A stretch of 12,349 bases of DNA, taken from positions 7,622-19,970 of the forward strand of contig JAGTQO010000006.1 in assembly GCA_018396565.1 (NCBI GenBank). Reading direction: 5' to 3'. The DNA comes from Candidatus Bathyarchaeota archaeon (GTDB lineage: Archaea; Thermoproteota; Bathyarchaeia; 40CM-2-53-6; RBG-13-38-9). The notes under the pieces are model-generated. The model had not been told where the DNA came from. It made no database searches and was given only the letters and a program-made list of their open reading frames with translations. Position 1 is the first letter of the stretch; the number at the start of each line of letters is the position of its first letter. Position numbers and translations under genes: made by a program. Of this stretch, positions 5,972 to 12,349 are shown piece by piece.

Positions 5972-7903
5972 CTAATCTTTGAGTGCGATGCGTTTAGAGA
6001 GGTCCATAGCTACATCTTCAAGCCCTAACTCTCTCAGTTTACCCGACTTGGGGAGTCCCGTCGACACATCCCATCCTCTGGCCTCATAGTACTCGTCGAG
6101 AATGGTTTGAAATTTCTTCATATCAACAACGGCGCCTCCGCTGGGACCACCTCCAAGCAGGGGCTCCTCAAAGAATCTAGCGGGTACCGTGTCATCCTTT
6201 CTGGAGGCTCCCTCCCTTGTGTTGAAGGCTTTCTCAACGTTGAAGACTCTTTCGCCAGCCCTCATCATATCCTCCCCGCTGATATCTAATCCAGTTATTG
6301 AATTGTACAGTTTTGTCGCTATCTCTATGCCCTTCCTTCTTAGGTATTCGAATGTTGCTGAGCGGTAGTAGGCAAACTTGCATAGGCCGAGGAGGTCTCC
6401 TATGGTTACGAAGTCTTCACTCCATTTGACTAGCCTACCCTTACCTTTGACTCCGCCCTTTATGTCAGATGCCTCCTCGCTTCCAAACCATTCCTTGGCC
6501 TCTTGGGGTGTTGCTATCTCCTCTATGTAGGGGTTCGACCTGAGATGGTCGGCTCCCCTTGTTCCGGTGGCGTATGATACTGCCCTAACAGGCATGCCCC
6601 TCGGATCTCCAGCACTCATCTCGACGCCTTTGATCTGCATCGCGAACCTTTCAGCGCCCTTACCTATCTTCGCGGCGGCCCTCATTGTCCCTTCAGCGAG
6701 TAGGTCTCCTACACCTTCCCTCAGAGCTATTCTCCTTGTAAGCTCGAGCATCACATCCGGATCCTTGAATTTGATTTCGAGGCCACCGGTATCTTGGGGT
6801 GTGAGGAGTCCTTTCCCATAACATTCCATTGCGAAAGCTATTGTGTCTCCGGTGCTCTCGGCGTCTAACCCATACATGTTGGCAAGTCTGGTTTGGTAGA
6901 TGATGGATTCAGCATCTGTCACCCCGCATGTTATCGCCCTTGCTATAGACTCCCACTCCATCTTAGAGACTGTTCCTGAGAATCTGCCTGATCGGATGGC
7001 GAACTCTCTCCTGCACATTATCGGACAGTTTGGACATGAAGCTGCCTTGATCGAGTAGTCGCTTCTCAAAAGTTCTGGGTCTACGCCGCTCCACTCATAG
7101 GCTCCGAACTGCCAGTTCTCAGCTCCGTGGATTCCGAACTTGGCCCTGTGATAGATGAATCTTGGGGTTCCATACTTCTTCGCTGGTGGGACATACGGAT
7201 CCGCAGCTATGACGTCCAGATATTCTTGGAATGTCTTCCTGAACATTTCAGGGTCTGCAAGCTCAAGGTCCCTGTGGCCTCTGGCAGCTATTGCCTTGAG
7301 GTTCTTGGAGCCGAATACTGCTCCCACACCGCATCTTGCGTGGACCCCTGCCCCACCGTCTGTTACGACTGACGCGTACCGCACAAGTTTCTCCCCTGCC
7401 TGGCCTATTGTGAGTGTTGTGAGGTCAGGTATGTTCAGCTCATCCCTCAACAGTTTATGGGTGTCTCCTGTCGTTCTACCCCAGAGTCTCTTGGCGTCTC
7501 GAACCTCAACTTTGTCGTCTTCGATGTATATGTATACTGGGTTTGAGGCCTTTCCAGATATTATTAGGGAGTCGTATCCTGAATATTTCAGGTTTGCACC
7601 GAAGAGGCCTGATGAAGCTGAGTCTCCATGCAGGTTGCTGAGTGGCGACTTGAAGGTTATTGTTGTTCTGCTCGCAGCCGGTGCGGCTGTCCCTGTGAGG
7701 GCTCCTGGTGTGACTATGATGAGGTTGCTTGGGCTTAATGGATCTGTTTTAGGCTCCAACTCCCTGAAGAGTATAATTGATCCGAAACCTCTTCCACCAA
7801 CATATTTTATAGCAAAATCTTCTTTGAGGTCCTCGGCCTTCACTCTCACTTTTGAGAGGTCTACTCTGAGGATCTTGCCTGCGTATCCGCCTTTGATCTT
7901 CAT
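5972..7903 (-). CDS. aor: Aldehyde:ferredoxin oxidoreductase family, tungstopterin enzyme
   Basis: AOR-family enzymes oxidise aldehydes to carboxylates using a tungsten bis-pterin and one [4Fe-4S] cluster, handing electrons to ferredoxin. The 643 aa include the family opening GGYAGKILRVDLS (5-17), and pterin-contacting GGRGFG (36-41). Further motifs are ASRTTITFKSPL (77-88), GVHARCGVGAVFGSKNLKAI (186-205) and GLDAESTGD (345-353). Cluster ligands are C290, C293 and C297 in ASCPNCPIMC, plus C508 in GDLLGLCKF. All are intact. The C-terminus ends with the usual LGL.d.a.dL region. The ATG at 7903 shares an ATGA with the stop of the polyferredoxin gene upstream, so the two are translationally coupled and very likely form one complex, as in AorA-AorB of Aromatoleum. 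An FAD subunit (AorC) is not in the window. The exact aldehyde (AOR, FOR, GAPOR, WOR-type) cannot be read from sequence. Confidence 0.93.
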   Translation of the reverse strand: MKIKGGYAGKILRVDLSKVRVKAEDLKEDFAIKYVGGRGFGSIILFRELEPKTDPLSPSNLIIVTPGALTGTAAPAASRTTITFKSPLSNLHGDSASSGLFGANLKYSGYDSLIISGKASNPVYIYIEDDKVEVRDAKRLWGRTTGDTHKLLRDELNIPDLTTLTIGQAGEKLVRYASVVTDGGAGVHARCGVGAVFGSKNLKAIAARGHRDLELADPEMFRKTFQEYLDVIAADPYVPPAKKYGTPRFIYHRAKFGIHGAENWQFGAYEWSGVDPELLRSDYSIKAASCPNCPIMCRREFAIRSGRFSGTVSKMEWESIARAITCGVTDAESIIYQTRLANMYGLDAESTGDTIAFAMECYGKGLLTPQDTGGLEIKFKDPDVMLELTRRIALREGVGDLLAEGTMRAAAKIGKGAERFAMQIKGVEMSAGDPRGMPVRAVSYATGTRGADHLRSNPYIEEIATPQEAKEWFGSEEASDIKGGVKGKGRLVKWSEDFVTIGDLLGLCKFAYYRSATFEYLRRKGIEIATKLYNSITGLDISGEDMMRAGERVFNVEKAFNTREGASRKDDTVPARFFEEPLLGGGPSGGAVVDMKKFQTILDEYYEARGWDVSTGLPKSGKLRELGLEDVAMDLSKRIALKD

Positions 7904-8469
7904 TTAATATTCACCTTTGAAGATATTTTGATGAGGGACTGTATCGCTGAGTCTCCGTACTTGTAGTCTCTGAGTAATTGTTCGTTGCTTGCAAGTGTAG
8001 CTGCGTAGATTCTTCTTTTGAAATCAATCGACCTTGAGCTTGAGGTGTCGAGCATATGAAGAACTTTACTCGGACAATATTTTACGCATTCGGGTGAGCC
8101 GTCGCATAGGTCGCACTTCTGGGCTTTGGATGTTTCAGGGTTTAGGCTTATCGCACCTATTGGGCACCATTCGATGCAGACCCCGCATCCTGTACATTTC
8201 TCCTCATCGATTGTGATTGAGCCGGTCTTGGGATTCAGCTTTATCAGGTTTACGGGGCATCTATCCAAGCATAGACCACACTGGTTGCATGTCGTCGGAA
8301 TGTCTAATCCACCGTCGAATGTTACAACCCTTATCCTGGCCTTATCTGGGTTGAATGCTCCTGAGTGGCTCATCGAACAGGTTAACTCGCAGAGGCGACA
8401 TCCGGTGCATCTGCCTTCGAGCTCAACCCTCGGAATGTAGACTATTTGCCTCCTCAACCCGGATCTCAA
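7900..8469 (-). CDS. Polyferredoxin-type electron transfer subunit, four [4Fe-4S] motifs (AorA-like)
   Basis: The 189-aa soluble protein has four cysteine quartets: C21-C24-C27-C31, C61-C64-C67-C71, C92-C95-C98-C102 and C119-C122-C128-C132. The first three are classical CxxCxxC...C motifs; the last is CDLCDGSPECVKYC, with a longer middle spacing. This is the arrangement of HycB/AorA/DmsB-like Fe-S subunits, which wire a catalytic subunit to an acceptor. Residues 140-189 are a charged helical tail without cysteine. The gene overlaps the AOR start by four bases and must be its partner. The start is uncertain. I use the TTG at 8469, with AAGG 4 bases upstream; a second in-frame TTG lies four codons on, and there is no ATG before the first cluster. 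A TATA-like box lies near 8513. Confidence 0.9.
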   Translation of the reverse strand: MRSGLRRQIVYIPRVELEGRCTGCRLCELTCSMSHSGAFNPDKARIRVVTFDGGLDIPTTCNQCGLCLDRCPVNLIKLNPKTGSITIDEEKCTGCGVCIEWCPIGAISLNPETSKAQKCDLCDGSPECVKYCPSKVLHMLDTSSSRSIDFKRRIYAATLASNEQLLRDYKYGDSAIQSLIKISSKVNIK

Positions 8470-8507
8470 CCTACCTTAATAGAGTTCTTTTATCGAGTCC
8501 TGCTGCC

Positions 8508-8518
8508 TGTTTATAATA
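8508..8518 (-). promoter_or_regulatory. TATA-like box for the polyferredoxin-AOR operon
   Basis: On the minus strand the bases read TATTATAAACA, about 40-50 bases before the TTG at 8469. A start some 26 bases downstream gives a leader of roughly 18 bases carrying AAGG. It shows the operon probably has its own promoter rather than depending on mtrH 327 bases upstream. Confidence 0.4.
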
Positions 8519-8572
8519 GTTTCCAATTCATCTTATATCCTCATTTGCTATGATCCCTTGGGAAATGGTGTG

Positions 8573-8589
8573 CTCCCAAACATTGGGAG
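8573..8589. repeat. Perfect 7-bp hairpin in the gap upstream of the AOR operon
   Basis: CTCCCAA (8573-8579) and TTGGGAG (8583-8589) are exact reverse complements around ACA. A related CCCTTGGG lies about 20 bases away at 8556-8563, so the TTGGGA core occurs three times. It sits about 60 bases upstream of the TATA-like box of the polyferredoxin gene, where an activator or repressor site could lie. There is no T-tract next to it. The 326-base gap 8470-8795 otherwise holds the TATA-like box, the C-tract cluster and a T5 run after mtrH; I see no gene or tRNA in it. Confidence 0.4.
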
Positions 8590-8657
8590 GATGGTCTCTC
8601 AGCCGATATGTTATGGTCTTTTAGCCTGGTGTATTCTGTATGTGAGTTGAGCATTCA

Positions 8658-8679
8658 CCCCCCACCCCCCTACCCCCCC
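8658..8679 (-). repeat. Three consecutive G-tracts (G7, G6, G6), G-quadruplex-capable
   Basis: The + strand has C6-A-C6-TA-C7, so the minus strand carries G7-TA-G6-T-G6. Runs this long can supply four G3 tracts with one- or two-base loops and so could fold as a quadruplex in DNA or in a minus-strand transcript. It lies between mtrH and the polyferredoxin gene, both on the minus strand, in an otherwise AT-rich gap. Confidence 0.6.
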
Positions 8680-8786
8680 TTTGATGGCGTTTGTCTAAAA
8701 ATTCCACCGAATATGAAAAATCTCAGAAGACATGTGTAGAATCGTTATCAAACTTGAGATGAGGGTCTCATAGAGTTTTTTCTTTG

Positions 8787-8791
8787 AAAAA
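8787..8791 (-). terminator. Short T-tract after mtrH
   Basis: Five T follow the mtrH stop (8796-8798) by four bases on the minus strand. A second T5 is at 8697-8701. Short T-tracts can end archaeal transcription, but these are weak, and some readthrough into the AOR operon is possible. Confidence 0.3.
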
Positions 8792-8795
8792 TGTT

Positions 8796-9719
8796 TCAGG
8801 AAAATATTTTGAATACTGGGTGGTTGTTTGTCAGCGGTCTGATACCGTACTCCTGCCTCATGCTGTATGAGACGTATGCGTCGGCTAGGGCGCATGCCGG
8901 ATAGATCTCGGGGGCCCTCCTCAATGGGCCGTAGAGTAGGAAGTTGGCACCCATCAGTATTGGTGTCACATGGGCTACCGCATTGTTGACCCGGTATGTT
9001 ACTTGGTCCTGTTTCCTTCTTGCAACCCACCTGTCTATTGCGTTATGGACCCCCGCACCTGTCGGTAGGCCGTACTCCTTCTTCACAAGGTAACATGTCT
9101 TGGCCACAGGTCCTGGGTCTGGAACATCCAGAACCGTTGTGTCGACGAGCATCTTCTCAACGCCAGCATCAGAAGCCAAGCTCAAGAGGCCCCTCCTCTC
9201 ACCTGAGTCTTTGAGGGTTGAGAGTCTTCCTGCGACGGTCATGTTCCTCGAGTTGAAGGTTAGAAGAATCGCAGCCTTGATCTTGGCATCCCTTATAGCC
9301 GCCAACTCCTCAGGCCTGGCCTCTGGGGTTATCGAGTTGAATACAACCCTCTCGGAGAGCCCAACCTCACCGACATGCTTTGCTGCGGCAACCCTCACCT
9401 CCGCCGTCGTCCCGTCGACCATGAACGGTCCCTCAGTAGCCTCGGAGATGAAGTCTATGCATCTTATGATGGCTTTCGGCCAAGCCCCACACACATCAAC
9501 TATCCTGGGGTTACCGGTCTTCTCTGAGACCTCAGACTCAAGTCTGAGCAGACCTTCAGCCCCCTCCCTATCGAACCTACCTTCCTTATCGTCTTGGAGG
9601 ACCCTATCACCAAGATAGAATATGCTCCCAACCATAACTGTCGGCAACTGGCCTGGCTGGCCTCCAACCTTCACGCCGTCTATCTCAAAGATCTTCTGTT
9701 CAACATCAAACTTGAACAT
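8796..9719 (-). CDS. mtrH: MtrH-family methyl-H4MPT:corrinoid methyltransferase, stand-alone
   Basis: MtrH is the subunit of the methanogen Mtr complex that moves the methyl group between tetrahydromethanopterin and the corrinoid. Stand-alone homologues serve corrinoid-dependent methyltransferases, passing methyl groups to the pterin. The 307 aa match from the first residues: MFKFDVEQKIFEIDGVKVGGQPG (1-23) and LPTVMVGSIFY (25-35). Further along are EKTGNPRIVDVCG (66-78), PFMVDGTTAEVR (98-109), ERVVFNSI (123-130), YGLPTGAGVHN (216-226) and FLLYGPL (260-266). It is a TIM-barrel fold without membrane segments, soluble in the cytoplasm. No MtrA-G gene lies in the window, so this is not the sodium-pumping complex. 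It diverges from the hydrolase-LarA operon and lies 327 bases upstream of the AOR operon on the same strand. The fragment at the right edge (B12 activation domain) supports a corrinoid role. The ATG is preceded directly by GGTGA. Confidence 0.9.
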   Translation of the reverse strand: MFKFDVEQKIFEIDGVKVGGQPGQLPTVMVGSIFYLGDRVLQDDKEGRFDREGAEGLLRLESEVSEKTGNPRIVDVCGAWPKAIIRCIDFISEATEGPFMVDGTTAEVRVAAAKHVGEVGLSERVVFNSITPEARPEELAAIRDAKIKAAILLTFNSRNMTVAGRLSTLKDSGERRGLLSLASDAGVEKMLVDTTVLDVPDPGPVAKTCYLVKKEYGLPTGAGVHNAIDRWVARRKQDQVTYRVNNAVAHVTPILMGANFLLYGPLRRAPEIYPACALADAYVSYSMRQEYGIRPLTNNHPVFKIFS

Positions 9720-9764
9720 TCACCGCTCACCCAAGTCAAGATGATGATTTGAAGGACAGGCTCC

Positions 9765-9775
9765 ATATTAAAACC
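9765..9775 (-). promoter_or_regulatory. TATA-like box for mtrH
   Basis: The minus strand reads GTTTTAATATG about 46-56 bases before the mtrH ATG. A start about 26 bases on would leave a leader of roughly 25 bases including GGTGA. It shares a 114-base divergent gap with the hydrolase promoter. Confidence 0.35.
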
Positions 9776-9800
9776 ATTCCGTTGCGTGGAGACTGGGAAG

Positions 9801-9811
9801 CAATATATATC
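9801..9811 (+). promoter_or_regulatory. TATA box giving a leaderless or near-leaderless transcript
   Basis: CAATATATATC is a strong TATA-like box centred about 27 bases before the ATG at 9834. In archaea that spacing puts the transcription start at or within a few bases of the start codon. Only a weak AGGT lies between, consistent with a leaderless message for the hydrolase-LarA operon. Confidence 0.55.
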
Positions 9812-9833
9812 CTATGTCGAAATCTTATAGGTC

Positions 9834-10712
9834 ATGTCCAAAATGGATGACATAGCAGATGAGCTTTTGAAAGGTTCGATAGACATCCATATACATACCG
9901 CACCAGACATCCATCCGAGAAGCGTAGACGACGTCGAAGCCGCATATCAAGCAAAGAGGGCTGGAATGGAGGCTATACTGATCAAGAGTCACCACACAAG
10001 CACATCGGACAGGGCCCACGTAGCGAGCAAGGTGACTGGCTTCAAAGTCTACGGAGCCATAGCTCTAAACCACGCCGTCGGAGGCTTGAACCCCCACGCC
10101 GTCATAGCAGCCATCGAGATGGGTGCAAAGGAGGTTTGGATGCCTACCATAAACTCCATCCCATTCATAAGCAGATCACACTCTGTCCCAGCCTTGGCGA
10201 AAGCCATTCCGAAAGGCACACCAGGCATAAGGGTAACAGATGAGTCTGGTAGAGTCCTACCAGAGATTGTTCAGGTAATCGAGTTGATCGCCAAGAACAA
10301 TATCGCACTCGGCACCGGACACATCTCGAAGGAGGAGGCTAAGGCAGTCGTCGAGGAGGCTGTAAGGGCAGGGGTGAGGAAGATCCTTCTAACACATCCA
10401 ACGATAGACTTTCTAGCCTACACAAACGATGAGATGAAAGACCTTGTGAGGAAAGGTGTCATCGTCGAACATGACTATGTGATATGCACCAGGCAGGTCA
10501 GGGACCCAGTTCCACCAAAACACCTAGCTGAAGTGATACGTCACCTCGAACCTGAGAATTGCATAATGGCAACCGACGGAGGACAAGAAGTCAACCCCCC
10601 ACCAGTTGTAATGTTCAAACAATTCATATCCGAAATGTTGCGAAACGGCATAAAGCAGGATGAGATAAGGATTATGACATCTGATAACCCCTCAAGAATC
10701 CTCGGAACCTAA
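9834..10712 (+). CDS. DUF6282-like amidohydrolase-superfamily metal-dependent hydrolase
   Basis: The 292-aa protein looks like a TIM-barrel metallohydrolase. A first-strand metal motif DIHIH lies at 17-21 with H19 and H21, followed by TAPD and R29. KSHH is at 51-54 and ALNHAVGG at 77-84 with H80. TGH at 161-163 ends one strand, LLTHP at 185-189 ends another with H188, and EHD is at 212-214. MATDGG at 245-250 brings D248, the usual last-strand aspartate, and ends with SDNPSRILG (283-291), the amidohydrolase C-terminal signature. The motifs needed for a one- or two-metal site are all there. The resemblance to DUF6282 proteins is from memory of their HIH...TDGG pattern, and the substrate is unknown. 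It is first of two genes, 41 bases ahead of the LarA-like gene, on what is probably one transcript. No signal peptide, so cytoplasmic. A second ATG three codons in is less likely given the TATA spacing. Confidence 0.78.
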   Translation: MSKMDDIADELLKGSIDIHIHTAPDIHPRSVDDVEAAYQAKRAGMEAILIKSHHTSTSDRAHVASKVTGFKVYGAIALNHAVGGLNPHAVIAAIEMGAKEVWMPTINSIPFISRSHSVPALAKAIPKGTPGIRVTDESGRVLPEIVQVIELIAKNNIALGTGHISKEEAKAVVEEAVRAGVRKILLTHPTIDFLAYTNDEMKDLVRKGVIVEHDYVICTRQVRDPVPPKHLAEVIRHLEPENCIMATDGGQEVNPPPVVMFKQFISEMLRNGIKQDEIRIMTSDNPSRILGT

Positions 10713-10753
10713 AACGATCCAAGCAACTGGAGTGACTTTGATGGTGGCAAGTC

Positions 10754-12028
10754 ATGGTCGAGGTTGATATACCGTACGGTAAAGACACACTGAGACTCAA
10801 TATTGAGGAAGAGCATCTACAAAAAATAGTCAATCCGAAGCCAACCGAGCCTATAAGAGATGTTGAGGAGGCTGTTCTCAGAACACTCCAGAAACCAGTC
10901 TCCGGACCCAGCTTCAAGAGTCTCCTCGCACCTGGAAAGAAGGTTGCCTTAGTGGTCGATAACTTTGCGAGGCCAACACCAGCATATCAGATACTCCCAC
11001 CGATACTTAGGATGGTGAGGAAGAGTGGTGCTGAACCGAAGATAATCGTCGCTAATGGAGGCCTGAGGCCTATGACCGATGAAGAGCTTGAGGCCAAACT
11101 CGGAAGAGAGGTTGTGGAGAGTGGCATACCGATATATCAAAACATTGCGAAGAACCGTGAAGACTACGTCTTCCTGGGTGTGACAAGCTACGGCACCCCG
11201 ATCGAAGTCAACAAGACATTCAACAATTCAGATGTGAAGATCGGCATACACACAACCCAAATGACCCTATGGGGTTACGGAGGCGGAGGCTCAATAGTCC
11301 TCCCGGGGGTGTGCTCATACCAGACTATTGAGTGGAACCATCGCCTAGCAATCTCCAAAGGCTCAATAACCCCAGGATATGTAGGGCCGAGAAACCACCT
11401 AAGAAGAGACATTGAGGAGGCCGCAGAAATCTCAAAAATCAACATCGTACTGAACACAATTCTTGATGTGAAGGGCAAGATCATAGATATGGTCTCTGGG
11501 CCATCAGCCAGATCTCACAAGGCCTCCATAGAAAGATTCGACAGAATATACTCATACACGATGCCCAATGTTAAAGCAGACATATCTATAAGCGGCTCCT
11601 TCCCCTGGGACAAGTATATCGCCCACGCATGCTGGCCGATATCGACCCTAGACCCTGTGACGAAGGATGGTGGAACAATAATCCTGGCCACGCCAAGCCC
11701 AGGAGGCCCAGCCCACCTCTCATACATCAAAAGTTACATGCCCGCAACGAAGGATAGTTGGTTGAGACTACTCTCAGACATCTTCTACATGAAACAGGAG
11801 CTCTGGCATGCGATGTTATGGTATCCGATACATCTAGTACTGCAGAAAAAGAGAGTCATCATAGTATCAGGGAGAGAGAACATCGACTCTCTAAATGAGA
11901 TAGGTATAGAGGCGGCGACTTCACTCCAAGAGGCTTACACGATGGCGGCAGATAAGGCTCCGAGAGACTATAAAGTTCTAGTTGCACCATACGGGAAATG
12001 GATGAAGCCAAGAGCAAAAGCGAGATGA
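10754..12028 (+). CDS. LarA-family (DUF2088) protein with altered nickel-pincer site
   Basis: Lactate racemase LarA binds a covalently attached nickel-pincer nucleotide and swaps hydride on a 2-hydroxy acid. The 424-aa length and the order of motifs fit the whole family: VDNFARPTP (68-76), IVANGGLRPMTDEELEAKLG (98-117), LWGYGGGGSIVLPGVCSYQTIEWNH (172-196), ISGSFPWD (279-286), and TKDGGTIIL (303-311). Aligned by eye with Lactobacillus plantarum LarA, R75 (R73 here) and H200 (H196) are kept. The cofactor-linking lysine K184 becomes S180, H174 becomes M170, H108 becomes L104, Q295 becomes H291, K298 becomes W294 and D72 becomes N70. The protein therefore probably lacks the usual cofactor attachment. 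LarB, LarC and LarE are absent from the window. GGTGG sits 6 bases before the ATG; it follows the hydrolase by 41 bases and is presumably co-transcribed. Likely a 2-hydroxy-acid or related carboxylate enzyme of unknown reaction. Confidence 0.85.
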   Translation: MVEVDIPYGKDTLRLNIEEEHLQKIVNPKPTEPIRDVEEAVLRTLQKPVSGPSFKSLLAPGKKVALVVDNFARPTPAYQILPPILRMVRKSGAEPKIIVANGGLRPMTDEELEAKLGREVVESGIPIYQNIAKNREDYVFLGVTSYGTPIEVNKTFNNSDVKIGIHTTQMTLWGYGGGGSIVLPGVCSYQTIEWNHRLAISKGSITPGYVGPRNHLRRDIEEAAEISKINIVLNTILDVKGKIIDMVSGPSARSHKASIERFDRIYSYTMPNVKADISISGSFPWDKYIAHACWPISTLDPVTKDGGTIILATPSPGGPAHLSYIKSYMPATKDSWLRLLSDIFYMKQELWHAMLWYPIHLVLQKKRVIIVSGRENIDSLNEIGIEAATSLQEAYTMAADKAPRDYKVLVAPYGKWMKPRAKAR

Positions 12029-12092
12029 ACCCATCCCGATCCAAGAAAAATATTCTACTCCAAAGCTTACATAAAGATCCGACCTGAGACGG

Positions 12093-12349
12093 TTAAGTAC
12101 TCCCGACATACAGTGCCTGCCTATACTCACATATCTTCCGGCAGTCCTGACAGTTATGATACTCAACCTCCGTAGGAGCAAATATTCCTGAAGAGGATTT
12201 TCTAGGAACCATCACAAATTTTTCAGTCAACATCACACCAATCTCCTCCTCAACCCTCCTCCTGGAGAATATGTCAAAGAGAACTCCCTGCTGGCATAGC
12301 TCCCATGTCGGTGTAGAGCCAGGATTAAACTTTGAGACCCTCCAACCTC
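12093..12349 (-). CDS. C-terminal part of a B12-dependent methionine synthase activation-domain protein (start outside window)
   Basis: Translating the minus strand from the right edge gives 84 codons ending in TAA at 12093-12095, with no stop before. The start lies beyond the window. The residues resemble the MetH reactivation domain, which binds S-adenosylmethionine and remethylates oxidised cobalamin. The order is VSKFNPGSTPTWELCQQGVLFDIF (4-27), EEEIGVMLTEKFVMVPRKSSSGIF (33-56), corresponding to the family's RxSPGYxxWPLExQxxLF, then IGVxLTxsxxMxPxKSvSG. It ends with CQDCRKICEYR (66-76). This CxxCxxxC tail is common in stand-alone activation proteins of corrinoid methyltransferase systems. 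It converges on the LarA-like gene with a 64-base gap containing no clear terminator. With mtrH 2.4 kb away it suggests a corrinoid methyl-transfer locus continuing to the right. The family call is from motif memory and only the C-terminus is visible. Confidence 0.65.
   Translation of the reverse strand, partial: GWRVSKFNPGSTPTWELCQQGVLFDIFSRRRVEEEIGVMLTEKFVMVPRKSSSGIFAPTEVEYHNCQDCRKICEYRQALYVGST

Noticed and set aside
7155..7907. 250-codon open frame on the + strand
   Set aside because: It is antisense to the AOR gene, has no recognisable motif and mirrors the strong coding of the true frame.
8759..8781. ATGAG/CTCAT hairpin followed by T6 on the + strand, resembling an intrinsic terminator
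   Set aside because: No + strand gene lies upstream; the surrounding genes run on the other strand, where the T-run precedes rather than follows as T.
8695..9030. 111-codon open frame on the - strand
   Set aside because: Overlaps the mtrH C-terminus in another frame and runs into the AT-rich gap; no family resemblance.
9100..9618. 172-codon open frame on the + strand
   Set aside because: Antisense to mtrH, low-complexity Ser/Leu/Ala composition, no motifs.
1..12349. CRISPR arrays, tRNA or rRNA genes, insertion sequences
   Set aside because: No spaced direct repeats, no cloverleaf-like stretches in the gaps, no transposase motifs or terminal inverted repeats were seen on either strand.

Overview
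The window is archaeal. It carries a RIO2-type kinase, an Sm-like (LSm) RNA-binding protein, the mismatch endonuclease NucS, a SerK-type free-serine kinase, an orphan MtrH-family methyltransferase and a tungsten-type aldehyde:ferredoxin oxidoreductase (AOR) with its polyferredoxin. AT-rich TATA-like boxes sit about 25 to 45 bases before several starts. TTG starts are common: LSm, SerK and the polyferredoxin. The mix of MtrH without the other Mtr subunits, a B12-methyltransferase activation domain, AOR, and a secreted protein ending in a CFI-box would fit an uncultured anaerobic archaeon such as a member of Bathyarchaeia. That placement is inference from gene content only.

Layout. Positions 1-2736 hold housekeeping genes in alternating orientation: rio2 (+, its 5' end cut by the window edge), LSm (-), nucS (+) and serK (-). 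LSm and nucS diverge from a 90-base gap holding one TATA-like element that could serve both. Positions 2737-5480 hold an AT-rich gap with a 22-bp dyad, then a 51-aa ribbon-helix-helix protein whose stop codon directly abuts the start of a 766-aa secreted protein. That protein has five Ig-like repeats, a CFI-box and C-terminal membrane segments, and is followed by a T-tract terminator. The 51-aa gene is too short for ordinary gene finding. Next come a small CMD/AhpD-fold protein (+) and, convergent to it, a polyferredoxin-AOR operon (-) with an ATGA overlap. A 326-base gap follows, with a run of three G6-7 tracts (minus strand) and a perfect hairpin. Then come MtrH (-) and, divergent from it, a two-gene operon (+) of a DUF6282-like metal-dependent hydrolase and a LarA-family (DUF2088) protein. 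The right edge carries the C-terminal 84 codons of a further minus-strand gene without a start in the window. It reads as a B12-dependent methionine synthase activation domain with a CxxCxxxC tail.

How the genes may work together. MtrH-family proteins move a methyl group between a corrinoid and tetrahydromethanopterin, and activation-domain proteins restore oxidised corrinoids. Finding both within 3 kb, with no MtrA-G, points to a corrinoid methyl-transfer catabolic locus whose substrate-specific methyltransferase and corrinoid protein lie outside the window. AOR plus polyferredoxin would oxidise an aldehyde to a carboxylate and reduce ferredoxin. The hydrolase and the LarA-like protein look like a small-molecule pair of unknown substrate. 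The LarA-like protein has lost, by my alignment, nearly all residues that hold the nickel-pincer cofactor in lactate racemase, so it probably does something different. These are the parts of the window most likely to be undescribed.
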